In this document: positions 1-7,207 of the stretch, piece by piece
Layout of the letters: the number at the start of each line of letters is the position of its first letter
Numbering within the stretch: position 1 is the stretch's first letter
Source: Desulfonema limicola
GTDB lineage: Bacteria; Desulfobacterota; Desulfobacteria; Desulfobacterales; DYRC01
Direction of reading: 5' to 3'
Length of the DNA stretch: 13,998 nt
Assembly: GCA_020718925.1 (NCBI GenBank)
Contig: DYRC01000076.1
Coordinates: 1-13,998, forward strand
The notes under the pieces: generated by a model
The model's input: only the letters and a program-made list of their open reading frames with translations
The model's database searches: none
What the model was told of the DNA's origin: nothing
Position numbers and translations under genes: made by a program

Positions 1-743
1 GTTTCAACGGTCTCATGTTCAAGTTCAATGCCGAACACATCAGCAATATTGCTTTCATCCATTACCCTCGAGGTTTTCTTTCGCGCTTTTTCAAGCAGTT
101 TTTCAGTTTTTTCTGCTACTGCCTGAGTGATCAGATCGTTGACGTCAACGTTTCTCAGTTTGAAGAATAACATCGGGTCTTCATCCAATCTTGCCCCGAC
201 TCCGTACAGTGCTGCTGCGACATGCTTGCACATACTCGCCCAGTCAGGGCAGCTGCATGAAAAAGAAATTTCTTCCGGAGACGGAAATAATCCTTCTCCC
301 TTAGCCATGAAAACCTCTCCCATGTCTTTGGGAAATTTACCCGCTAAAAGTTCTCTCAGCGAATCAAGTTTGCCCTGACAGGCTTCTTTAACCTGATTCC
401 AAATGTTTTTCTCAATTCCTTTGATTCTGATCTCAATCGAATAGGGTTCTGAAGCCGTTCCCTGAACCAGCGCGGTTACTTCACCGGGACCAATCTGCAA
501 ATCCAGAACCATGCCGTTTCGGACATAGCTGCGTCCTCTGCCGATTCGATTGTCGTAATCAGCATACCTCTCAAGATTTATGTTCCATGATTTTCCCCAC
601 CATGTATTCGCAATGGATTTTCCCCAGATGACTACCGGTCTGATGCCGGGATTTTTTTTCCTGAGTTTTTCCAGTTTCTGCTGCGCCTTTTCTTTCTTTT
701 CCGCCACACTCGTATATGCCGGATAATAATTCCAATACCCCAT
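1..743 (-). CDS. SWIM zinc-finger protein, 3' end outside the window
   Basis: I translated 247 codons from the ATG at 743-741; no stop is reached before the window edge, so the gene is partial. The SWIM zinc-binding signature CxCx6CxH is complete: C163, C165, C172 and H174 (residues FSCSCPDWASMCKHV). The first 30 residues are Lys/Glu-rich and helical, and residues 38-60 are Trp-rich (WGKSIANTWWGKSW). A good Shine-Dalgarno (GGAGGG) lies just before the ATG. SWIM domains are known to mediate DNA or protein contacts and often sit beside SNF2 helicases. The SNF2 gene here ends only 20 bp upstream on the same strand, so the two are very likely co-transcribed. A joint role in remodelling protein-DNA complexes is inference; the exact function is unknown. 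Confidence 0.88.
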   Translation of the reverse strand, partial: MGYWNYYPAYTSVAEKKEKAQQKLEKLRKKNPGIRPVVIWGKSIANTWWGKSWNINLERYADYDNRIGRGRSYVRNGMVLDLQIGPGEVTALVQGTASEPYSIEIRIKGIEKNIWNQVKEACQGKLDSLRELLAGKFPKDMGEVFMAKGEGLFPSPEEISFSCSCPDWASMCKHVAAALYGVGARLDEDPMLFFKLRNVDVNDLITQAVAEKTEKLLEKARKKTSRVMDESNIADVFGIELEHETVE

Positions 744-763
744 GATTACTCCCTCCGGTTTGT

Positions 764-3418
764 TTATAATGACAGTTTGAAAAGCGACATTAATTCTTCG
801 TTATTCATCTCCGTAATCCAATTCTCTCCTGAGCCGGATATGATTTCTTTTGACATAGACGACTTTTCTTCGAGCATCAGATCAATTTTTTCTTCTATGG
901 TCCCTTTGGTCAGAAATTTATGAACCATGACATTCTTCTTCTGCCCGATCCGAAATGCCCGATCCGTAGCCTGATTCTCTACAGCCGGATTCCACCACCG
1001 ATCAAAATGAATCACATGATTGGCTTGGGTTAAATTCAGTCCTACGCCTCCGGCTTTTAAAGAAAGCACCATAAACGGCACATATCCCCGGCTTTGAAAC
1101 TGATCAATAATGTCTTTTCTCTTTCCCACAGGAATACTTCCATGCAGAATCAGTCCGCTTCGTCCGAAAATTTTCTTTAAAAATTCATGCAGCGGTTCCG
1201 TCATTTCTTTGAATTGGGTAAACAGCAATACTTTTTCCCGTTTTTCATAAATGATTTCACAGATTTCTTTAAGCCTGTCAAACTTCCCGCTCTCTTTTTC
1301 ATCAAACGTTGTGCTGCCCAGATACTGATCCGGATGATTGCAGATCTGTTTGAATTTCATTATGGAACTCAGGACGATTCCCTTGCGCTGAATTCCTTCG
1401 CTTTGAAAAATCGCATCTTTGACCATATCAATCAACTGCTGATATAATACCAGCTGTTTTTTACTCAGCGAAGCATAAGTCTTCATTTCGACTTTTTCCG
1501 GCAGATCGGAAATGACAGTTTTATCGGTTTTGAGCCGCCTTAAAATATAAGGGCTGATCAGCTTTCGCAATCGGGAATATCCGCTCGGGTCTGTTTTGAT
1601 TTGTTTTGAAAACGCGCTGAATTCTTTGCCTGTTCCCAACAATCCCGGATTTAAAAAGTCAAACAGAGACCACAAATCCGACAATCGGTTCTCAATCGGA
1701 GTTCCGGTCATCACAATCCGATTCCTGGCAGATAATTTTTTGACTGACCGGGTCTGTTTGGTTCCGGGATTTTTTATCGCCTGAGCCTCATCCAGAACAA
1801 TATAATTCCAAGTGCAGGAATGCAGCCATTGATATTTCTGCACCAGTGAGTATGTCGTGATCACCAAATCGGTTTTATCTAAAGATTCCGGTTTTTCAAC
1901 ACTTTTTGACAACTGCATATCCGGATGAGCGACATAATACGTCAGGTTCGGCGAAAACCTTCGGATTTCACTGACCCAGTTGGCGATTAATGACGCCGGA
2001 ATGATGAGCAGGCTGGCTTTTTTCCTCGTTGCTGATTTTATAGCATTTAAAAATCCCAGCAACTGAACGGTCTTGCCAAGCCCCATATCATCTGCAAGGC
2101 AGGCGCCGAATTGAAGAGAATGAAGAAAATACAGCCAGTTTACGCCTGCAAGCTGGTAGGGTCTCAGATCGGCTTTGAATTCGCTGCCGGGATTTATCTG
2201 AGCAATCTTGTCCGGCTGGAGCAGTTTCTGAATAACAGATTCAAGCCACTGACCGTTTGAGACCGTTACATTTTCCTCATCCGTGCTTACAGAAATCAGC
2301 TTTTCCGGATTCAACTGAAGACGAAGCGCATCCCTGAGACTCAAGCCTTCCTGTTCTATCAGACCTTTTGCATGTTCATACGCTTCAAGGACTTTTTTAA
2401 TTTTTTCCGGGTCAACCGCCACCCATTTGTTTTTGATAAATGCAAGCCCTTCAGATTGCTGTAAAAGCTGCCGGGCTTCTTTTTCCGAAATTTCCGCATC
2501 CTCAAGAAACAGCCGCGCATCAAAACTCAGCAAAGCATCCATTCCTACATAACTCGGCTGCGAACCTCCCACACTGATATTCAATTTCAACCCAGACGCA
2601 TTTCCCTTCCACCAGTTCGGGATCCGGCATAATATCCCTGAGTTCTCATATAACGGGGTTTCTTTCAGAAAAATAAACGCTTCTTTAGGCGTCCACTCAA
2701 GGGGATGAAACAGTTCTCCGGTTTCAAGAATCTCTTCTATCAGCGCGCTCTGTCGGGCAGCGATATGAACGGTTGAAAGCAGTTCCAGCAACTTTTGGCT
2801 GTCTTTTCCATATTCCTGAAGCGCATATTTTAAGGGAAGATGTTTGGATTTTCCTTCTTTGTTCAATCGTGTCGAATAGGTTGCAAGAAACGCAAAGGGC
2901 TGTTCGCCGGTTTTATTTTCCACCAGATGAAAAAAGACTCTGCCCACCAGATGCACATCCGGACCGTAATCTCGGATGAATTCATCAACCGTTCCCTTGT
3001 AAGATATTATGGCAGAAGAAAATGCTCTGCTCATCCTTTCCCATACGGATGTCAGCAAATCAGGATTCAGATATTCCGAACCTGTCATTAACGGCGCATT
3101 TTCTATAAGATGGCGGAGTTCATCAGCTTCAACAAAGACCTCAGCGTTATGGCGAAGCGTTTCAATATCAGGTATCCGGCTTAATTTTTTGCTAAAAACA
3201 CGCGCAAAGTTCCGCCAGAAATTCAACGAAGGAGACAGGACAACATTCTTATCGCAAAAGCCCGCAAACAACAGCCATGAATTTTCGTCTGCCTGATACC
3301 GGCTGAAAATTTCTTCCTGTAGCAGTTGGGTGCTTTTATTGACCGCTTCCTGAGTATCTGTCCATTCCGGTTGAAGCAAACCGTTTGGCATTACAACGAT
3401 ATTTAATTCCTGATTCAT
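764..3418 (-). CDS. SNF2-family DEAD/DEAH-box-like helicase (bacterial type, DUF3670-like N-terminus)
   Basis: An 884-residue double-stranded-DNA translocase of the SNF2 ATPase family. Visible motifs in order: DLRPYQLAGVNWL (417-429), Walker A DMGLGKT (444-450), Walker B DEAQ (543-546), motif III TGTPIEN (571-577), motif V SLKAGGVGLNLT (786-797) and motif VI QATDRAFRIGQ (816-826). All catalytic motifs are intact. The N-terminal 400 residues resemble the SNF2-associated region (DUF3670) of bacterial members; this assignment is from memory of the family. The start is the ATG at 3418, because an in-frame TAA lies four codons upstream. No Shine-Dalgarno precedes it; the expected spot is occupied by a heptamer tandem repeat. 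The next gene encodes a SWIM-domain protein, the usual partner of this helicase type (as in Bacillus ywqA/ywqB). The family's cellular role is poorly defined; it may displace proteins from DNA during transcription or repair. Confidence 0.93.
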   Translation of the reverse strand: MNQELNIVVMPNGLLQPEWTDTQEAVNKSTQLLQEEIFSRYQADENSWLLFAGFCDKNVVLSPSLNFWRNFARVFSKKLSRIPDIETLRHNAEVFVEADELRHLIENAPLMTGSEYLNPDLLTSVWERMSRAFSSAIISYKGTVDEFIRDYGPDVHLVGRVFFHLVENKTGEQPFAFLATYSTRLNKEGKSKHLPLKYALQEYGKDSQKLLELLSTVHIAARQSALIEEILETGELFHPLEWTPKEAFIFLKETPLYENSGILCRIPNWWKGNASGLKLNISVGGSQPSYVGMDALLSFDARLFLEDAEISEKEARQLLQQSEGLAFIKNKWVAVDPEKIKKVLEAYEHAKGLIEQEGLSLRDALRLQLNPEKLISVSTDEENVTVSNGQWLESVIQKLLQPDKIAQINPGSEFKADLRPYQLAGVNWLYFLHSLQFGACLADDMGLGKTVQLLGFLNAIKSATRKKASLLIIPASLIANWVSEIRRFSPNLTYYVAHPDMQLSKSVEKPESLDKTDLVITTYSLVQKYQWLHSCTWNYIVLDEAQAIKNPGTKQTRSVKKLSARNRIVMTGTPIENRLSDLWSLFDFLNPGLLGTGKEFSAFSKQIKTDPSGYSRLRKLISPYILRRLKTDKTVISDLPEKVEMKTYASLSKKQLVLYQQLIDMVKDAIFQSEGIQRKGIVLSSIMKFKQICNHPDQYLGSTTFDEKESGKFDRLKEICEIIYEKREKVLLFTQFKEMTEPLHEFLKKIFGRSGLILHGSIPVGKRKDIIDQFQSRGYVPFMVLSLKAGGVGLNLTQANHVIHFDRWWNPAVENQATDRAFRIGQKKNVMVHKFLTKGTIEEKIDLMLEEKSSMSKEIISGSGENWITEMNNEELMSLFKLSL

Positions 3419-3423
3419 ATATG

Positions 3424-3454
3424 GGTGTTAGGTGTTAAGTGTTAGGTGTTAAGT
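3424..3454. repeat. Heptamer tandem repeat with stop codons in all six frames
   Basis: Four tandem 7-bp units, GGTGTTA GGTGTTA AGTGTTA GGTGTTA, plus a partial fifth, start 6 bp upstream of the SNF2 start codon. On the minus strand each unit carries TAA (TTA at 3428, 3435, 3442 and 3449). On the plus strand each unit boundary gives TAG or TAA (3429, 3436, 3443, 3450). Because 7 is not a multiple of 3, the four stops cover all three frames on each strand. The pxpA stop codon (3444-3442) is one of these units, and its last residues Asn-Thr are repeat-encoded. The repeat also fills the place where the SNF2 ribosome binding site should be. Confidence 0.85.
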
Positions 3455-4215
3455 GGCAGGCTGCTCAGAGGAGCAACGGTTATTCCTTGTTTTTCCAATG
3501 ATTCCCGAATCGTTTTGGCAAGTTTCCATGCGCCCGGAGTATCGCCGTGAATGCACAGCGTATCTGCTTTCAGGAACAGTTCTTTGCCGTCAATGCTGAT
3601 GAGTTTGCCGGTTTTGACAAGTTTTACAACCCGTTCTCTCACAGCAGTTTCATCATGTATCACAGCGCCGGGCATGTTGCGCGGGGCAAGTTGTCCGTCT
3701 GCAAGATAGGCGCGGTCAGGAAAAGCCTCCTGAGCCACTCTGAGACCGGCTTGCGTTGCCATCTGCGCGAATATCGAACCGGAAAGCGTAACCAGAATCA
3801 GTTCGGGATTAAATGCTTTCACAGCTTCGATGATTTCTTGGGCAGCTTCTTCGTTTTTGGCTGCAAAATTATACAACGCACCATGAGGCTTGACATGCTG
3901 AAGGCTTGTTCCGGCAGATTTGGCAAATGCGGACATCGCGCCGATCTGATACAGGATATAATTGCGGATTTCTCCCGGAAATGTCTGAAGATTTCTGCGC
4001 CCGAATCCCGCAAGATCGGGATATCCGGGATGCGCCCCGATTCCCACGCCGTGCTGTTTTGCCAAAGCTGCGGTTTTTGCCATCACGGACGGGTCTCCGG
4101 CATGATAGCCGCAGGCAATATTGGCGGATGTGATATATCTGATGATCTTATCGTCTTCGCCGATGGTGTAAGCCCCGAAGCTTTCTCCCATATCGCTGTT
4201 CAGATCAATCTGCAT
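3442..4215 (-). CDS. pxpA: 5-oxoprolinase subunit A (LamB/YcsF family)
   Basis: A 257-residue protein of the usual family length. Hallmark motifs run in order: DLNSDMGE (4-11), ANIACGYHAGDP (31-42), GAHPGYPD (60-67), KPHGALYN (109-116), FPDRAYLADGQLAPR (165-179) and CIHGDTPGA (221-229). The family forms, with PxpB and PxpC, an ATP-dependent enzyme that opens 5-oxoproline (pyroglutamate) to glutamate in the cytoplasm. No pxpB or pxpC is visible in the window, so the partners must be elsewhere or absent. The gene starts 9 bp after the DNA glycosylase stop and ends in a heptamer repeat just before the SNF2 gene, so it is the second gene of an apparent four-gene minus-strand unit. Its metabolic role does not obviously relate to the DNA-acting neighbours. 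Confidence 0.94.
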   Translation of the reverse strand: MQIDLNSDMGESFGAYTIGEDDKIIRYITSANIACGYHAGDPSVMAKTAALAKQHGVGIGAHPGYPDLAGFGRRNLQTFPGEIRNYILYQIGAMSAFAKSAGTSLQHVKPHGALYNFAAKNEEAAQEIIEAVKAFNPELILVTLSGSIFAQMATQAGLRVAQEAFPDRAYLADGQLAPRNMPGAVIHDETAVRERVVKLVKTGKLISIDGKELFLKADTLCIHGDTPGAWKLAKTIRESLEKQGITVAPLSSLPLNT

Positions 4216-4224
4216 AAATTCTCC

Positions 4225-4791
4225 TTATCCAACCCGAAATCTCCAAAGGGCATCTTTGTCCTTTTGAGCAGCGTAATTAATTCCGATTCTCGGAGTTCGT
4301 TGAATGCGATCCGAAGAAATCTTCTGATATTCCTCAATCCGAAGAGATTCTCCGCGCGTTAAGTCCCAGCCGTTCAGACCTTTATCAATGCCCATTGCCT
4401 GACACACTTTGGCAGGACCGTCGGTCAGATTTTTTCCGGATTTTTTTCGGCGGTTTTGCATTTCAGCGCGTCCTTCAACCGGCATGATGGCTCTTATCAA
4501 CACCGCGCAGGGATTACCTTCAGCTTCGGTTACCACATTCAGCATATAGTGCATTCCATACACAAAATATATATAAGCGATTCCTGCCTTCCCGAACATC
4601 ACCGCATTTCGGGGCGTTTTGCCTTTGGATGCGTGGCAGGCGGTGTCTGTTGTGCCGATATACGCCTCTGTCTCAATAATCATGCCGGATAAGCGTTGTC
4701 CGTCAAGATTATGCACCAGTTTTTTACCCAGAAGTTCGCGGGCAACACTCAGCGTGTCCTGCTCGAAAAAACTGCGGGTTAAGATTCCCAT
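4225..4791 (-). CDS. mpg: 3-methyladenine DNA glycosylase (AAG/MPG family)
   Basis: Base-excision-repair enzyme of the alkyladenine glycosylase family, which removes alkylated purines such as 3-methyladenine from DNA. Family landmarks: IETEAY with the presumed catalytic Glu at E42 and stacking Tyr Y44; H53; TPRN (59-62); YFVYGMHYMLNV (75-86) carrying the presumed base-flipping Tyr; and DGPAKVCQAMGI (124-135). I chose the ATG at 4791 (188 residues), which has AGGC-type spacing upstream and begins just before the conserved LTRSFF segment. A GTG at 4818-4816 in the same frame would add nine residues and lies against the GC-rich repeat. The gene is first in the left minus-strand block, followed 9 bp later by pxpA. 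No cysteine methyl-acceptor motif or alkylation regulator is visible nearby. Confidence 0.93.
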   Translation of the reverse strand: MGILTRSFFEQDTLSVARELLGKKLVHNLDGQRLSGMIIETEAYIGTTDTACHASKGKTPRNAVMFGKAGIAYIYFVYGMHYMLNVVTEAEGNPCAVLIRAIMPVEGRAEMQNRRKKSGKNLTDGPAKVCQAMGIDKGLNGWDLTRGESLRIEEYQKISSDRIQRTPRIGINYAAQKDKDALWRFRVG

Positions 4792-4816
4792 GTTCAATCT
4801 GCCTGAATGATATCTC

Positions 4817-4917
4817 ACCTAACCCCCCGGCCCCCTTCCCTGAAAGGGAAGGGGAGACATCAGCAGCACTCCCCTCTCCTTTCAGGGGAGGGGCCGGGGG
4901 AGGGGTGCTGTTAAGGT
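4817..4917. repeat. GC-rich imperfect palindrome, MITE/REP-like intergenic repeat
   Basis: This stretch is far more GC-rich than its surroundings and is built from inverted repeats. The left arm, about 4817-4856, pairs imperfectly with the right arm, about 4871-4917: CCCCCGG with CCGGGGG, the CCTGAAAGG core on both sides, and ACCTAA with TTAAGGT. Each arm also forms its own hairpin. The left one is CCCTTCCCT (4835-4843 region) with AGGGAAGGG over a 3-nt loop. The right one is CCCCTCTCC with GGGGAGGGG, one mismatch. A third pairing is CAGCACT-CCCC (about 4865-4874) with GGGGTGCTG (4902-4910). There is no coding capacity. It looks like a non-autonomous dispersed palindromic element. It could end transcripts or stabilise RNA ends, but there is no clear U-tract. 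Confidence 0.75.
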
Positions 4918-4932
4918 AAAATTTATATTGAT

Positions 4933-4962
4933 TTGCACTGAATCTTTACCGAATAATATTAT
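4933..4962 (+). promoter_or_regulatory. Candidate sigma-70-type promoter for the permease gene
   Basis: TTGCAC (4933-4938) and TATTAT (4957-4962) are separated by 18 bp in the AT-rich part of the 4818-5027 intergenic region. They would give a leader of about 55 nt before the permease ATG. A 12-bp palindrome AATAATATTATT (4952-4963) overlaps the -10. The AT-rich sequence offers several alternatives, and the minus strand could equally fire toward the glycosylase gene, so this is a weak call. Confidence 0.3.
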
Positions 4963-5027
4963 TATGCTATACATTTTCATTACAATTTGCAAGAAATTTT
5001 TGAAAATCAACACAGGCGGAATTAGCT

Positions 5028-5795
5028 ATGATGTCTCATGTTTTTCGTTTTTTAAACCGATACTTGGCGTTTTTCTTCATTTTCCTGCTCTGGGAAGCTT
5101 TGGCAAGATTCAGCGGGTGGAGCGTTCAGGTTTTTCCGGGACCTGTCAGAGTGTTTACAAGCTTATGGGAATTGATGTTAAGCGGCGATTTATTCAAACA
5201 TGCCGCAGCAAGTTTGTTTCGGGTAACTATCGGGTTTTATCTGGCTATTTTATTCGGCATCCCTTTGGGCATCGTGCTGGGGCGCTGGAAAATTGCTTAT
5301 GAATTTTTAAATCCCGTGATTCAGTTTTTAAGACCCATATCGCCTTTGGCATGGATTCCCTTAGCCATGCTTTGGTTCGGCATCGGAGATAAGCCTGCGG
5401 TGTTTCTGATTTTTCTATCCAGTTTTTTTCCATTGGTCGTTTCAACTACTGCGGCGGTGGCTTCTATCAATCCCATGTATTTTCAGGTAGGTGCCAATTT
5501 TGCCTTTAACAAATTTGAAGTTGCCACCAAAATCATTATTCCGGCAATGCTGCCGTCGGTGATTACCGCGCTCAGAATCAGCGTGGTGATTGCATGGATT
5601 GTGGTGGTTGCGGCAGAAATGATCGCCGTCAAGTCCGGGCTGGGTTATCTGATTCTGGATTCCCGAAACGCGCTTCGCATGGATTATGTCATGGACGGCA
5701 TGATCGTGATTGGGGCTATCGGCATATTGCTGGATATGGTGATGCGGCGGTTAAGCCGGATCGAATCCGTGTTTTGGGGAACGGTTTCGCATTGA
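5028..5795 (+). CDS. ABC transporter permease, SsuC/TauC/NrtB-like
   Basis: A 255-residue inner-membrane permease of the binding-protein-dependent type. Several hydrophobic segments are visible (about 13-27, 65-85, 108-145, 170-200 and 222-238). The cytoplasmic EAA-type coupling loop lies at about 154-178 (VGANFAFNKFEVATKIIIPAMLP), followed by VAAEMIAVKSGLGYLI. The segment PGPVRVFTSLWEL...HAAASLFRVTIGF (38-70) is typical of the aliphatic sulfonate/taurine/nitrate permease subgroup; the substrate cannot be told from sequence. A purine-rich AGGCGGA (5014-5020) fits ATG 5028, or the adjacent ATG at 5031. No ATPase or periplasmic binding protein gene is in the window, so the gene is isolated here. 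Its last 45 bp overlap the end of the convergent radical SAM gene. Confidence 0.9.
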   Translation: MMSHVFRFLNRYLAFFFIFLLWEALARFSGWSVQVFPGPVRVFTSLWELMLSGDLFKHAAASLFRVTIGFYLAILFGIPLGIVLGRWKIAYEFLNPVIQFLRPISPLAWIPLAMLWFGIGDKPAVFLIFLSSFFPLVVSTTAAVASINPMYFQVGANFAFNKFEVATKIIIPAMLPSVITALRISVVIAWIVVVAAEMIAVKSGLGYLILDSRNALRMDYVMDGMIVIGAIGILLDMVMRRLSRIESVFWGTVSH

Positions 5796-7082
5796 TTTTT
5801 CTTTGGGCGGATTGAAATAGCCGAAGATCAGATCGGGAAAAGTGCGGCGGACTTTATCTAAGAGCGTTTTCATGCCGATAGGGCGGCTATGCTGTTGCAC
5901 CTTATTCATTTCAGCCTGATAACGGCGCGGATCAAAATTGAGATTGCGCCACTGAATCATGGAAATGGGATGTGCTTTCAAAAATGCTGAAAACGCCTCT
6001 GATTCTTCCGGAGTATCTGTAAATCCGGGACAATTCAGATAATTGACAGACACGAATTTTCTCCGACTTAATGCAGTATCAATGCTTTTCATCACATCGG
6101 AAAATGCGTATCCTTTGGGGCGGAAATACGCATGATAGCAGGCTTCCCGCACGGAATTCATGCTGATTCTGACACTATCCAATCCGGCATCCAAAAGTTT
6201 TTCCAAAACATCGGGCTTGCTGCCGTTGGTGTTCATATTGATTGTGCCTTGAGTTGTTTCGGCGCGGATCAGTTGAATTGCAGGCAGAATTACGTCTGCG
6301 GCAAGCAGGGGATCGCCTTCGCAGCCCTGCCCGAAACTGACCACGCTCTGTTTCACTTTTCCGATATGCTCCAGCGCGACCTGAGCAATATCATGGGGCG
6401 ATGGCGTGAATGCAATCCGCTGCTGAGTGCTGGGAATTTCCGGATTCTTCTGAAGCGACAGACAGCCCAGACATCGGGCATTGCATTGCTGAGATGTGGG
6501 CAGGGGCGCTTCATAGCGAGCTAAGAAGAAATTTTTTCCTGCCGGGCAGCTATATTCCAAAGCGCATTTTTCAAGATGCTGTCTTAACTGGTTATCCGGC
6601 ATCACTTTTCTCATCCGCCGCACTCCGGCAACTATATCTTTATGCTTCATCTGCCGCAAATCCTGACGCGGCTCGCTATCCACCAGAATTGCCGCGCTTC
6701 TGAATTTGCCTCTATGCCAGCCCGCAGCCCCGTAAGAAAACAAGGGTAAAAATTTGGCAGATTCTCTTTCCTGATACGCGCTGAGATAGGATAAGACATA
6801 GCCCGGAGAATTGAAGGCAGCCACCGGAAATACGGGTTCTCCGGGCAGATAGGGGTTTTCTGTCAGGATTTCAAGGCATTTTTTCTTCAGATTATAGACT
6901 ATGGGCAGCCTGTCCGGCAGAAGCATGAGTTCGCTGCCGTAAGGCATGGGAATCGTATCCTGAACCGATAAAGGAACAAACATATCCCCCGCCATGCCTA
7001 CTGCCGCGTATCCGGCAAGGTCAAAGATTTCTCCGGCTTTATTGGCAACAATTGCCGCTATGAGATGATTTTCTTTTTTCAT
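5751..7082 (-). CDS. Radical SAM protein with an uncharacterised N-terminal domain
   Basis: A 443-residue protein counted from ATG 7082; a TTG at 7085 is one codon upstream. The cluster motif CX3CX2C (CNARCLGC) is at about residues 200-207 and binds a [4Fe-4S] cluster that cleaves S-adenosylmethionine. Downstream are FGQGCEGDP (about 250-258, the GGE-like SAM-contact region) and INMNTNGS (about 281-288), consistent with a radical SAM barrel over residues 195-420. The first 190 residues match nothing I can name. They hold two extra cysteines, C173 and C179 (ALEYSCPAGK), which could serve another metal site. The substrate is unknown. There is no Shine-Dalgarno. A TATAAT box ends 8 bp before the ATG, which suggests a leaderless transcript. 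The 3' end overlaps the convergent permease gene by 45 bp. Confidence 0.88.
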   Translation of the reverse strand: MKKENHLIAAIVANKAGEIFDLAGYAAVGMAGDMFVPLSVQDTIPMPYGSELMLLPDRLPIVYNLKKKCLEILTENPYLPGEPVFPVAAFNSPGYVLSYLSAYQERESAKFLPLFSYGAAGWHRGKFRSAAILVDSEPRQDLRQMKHKDIVAGVRRMRKVMPDNQLRQHLEKCALEYSCPAGKNFFLARYEAPLPTSQQCNARCLGCLSLQKNPEIPSTQQRIAFTPSPHDIAQVALEHIGKVKQSVVSFGQGCEGDPLLAADVILPAIQLIRAETTQGTINMNTNGSKPDVLEKLLDAGLDSVRISMNSVREACYHAYFRPKGYAFSDVMKSIDTALSRRKFVSVNYLNCPGFTDTPEESEAFSAFLKAHPISMIQWRNLNFDPRRYQAEMNKVQQHSRPIGMKTLLDKVRRTFPDLIFGYFNPPKEKSMRNRSPKHGFDPA

Positions 7083-7090
7083 CAATGATG

Positions 7091-7119
7091 ATTATATTTG
7101 ATTTCAACCGATTTGTCAT
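7091..7119 (-). promoter_or_regulatory. Strong sigma-70-like promoter for the radical SAM gene
   Basis: On the minus strand ATGACA (7119-7114) is followed by 17 bp and a perfect TATAAT (7096-7091). The expected start of transcription, 6-9 nt downstream, falls at about 7085-7082. That is exactly the candidate start codons (TTG 7085, ATG 7082). The mRNA would therefore have essentially no 5' leader, which agrees with the missing Shine-Dalgarno. Confidence 0.6.
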
Positions 7120-7140
7120 GTTAATAATATTCATCTTTTA

Positions 7141-7169
7141 TTGATCTTCAGACAATTTTGGGTTAGTAT
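7141..7169 (+). promoter_or_regulatory. Candidate promoter for the bacteriohemerythrin gene
   Basis: TTGATC (7141-7146) and TAGTAT (7164-7169) are spaced 17 bp apart, each matching four of six consensus bases. The leader would be about 32 nt and contain the strong GGGGAGGA ribosome binding site at about 7195-7202. The gene is divergent from the radical SAM gene, so it needs its own promoter in this 125-bp gap. Confidence 0.42.
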
Positions 7170-7207
7170 GACTCAGAATTGATTTAAACCTTTTGGGGAG
7201 GACCACC

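Noticed and set aside
3424..3454. Heptamer array as a CRISPR or attachment site
   Set aside because: Units are 7 bp without spacers, there are no cas genes or integrase nearby, and no matching second copy was noticed in the window.
3547..4362. Long plus-strand open frame (271 codons) across pxpA and the glycosylase end
   Set aside because: It is antisense to two genes with complete family motifs, has no ribosome binding site, and its product resembles nothing; it is a shadow frame.
1..4791. A phage-defence island around the SNF2 helicase
   Set aside because: Only a helicase and a SWIM protein are seen; no nuclease, methyltransferase, toxin or sensor domain is present, and the neighbours are metabolic and repair genes.
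4792..4818. GTG start adding nine residues to the DNA glycosylase
   Set aside because: The extra residues are not family-like and the GTG abuts the GC-rich repeat; ATG 4791 is adequate, although GTG use cannot be excluded.
7193..7207. Upstream TTG start for the hemerythrin gene
   Set aside because: It would overlap the strong GGGGAGGA ribosome binding site that serves ATG 7208, and the family N-terminus begins at MPLFEW.
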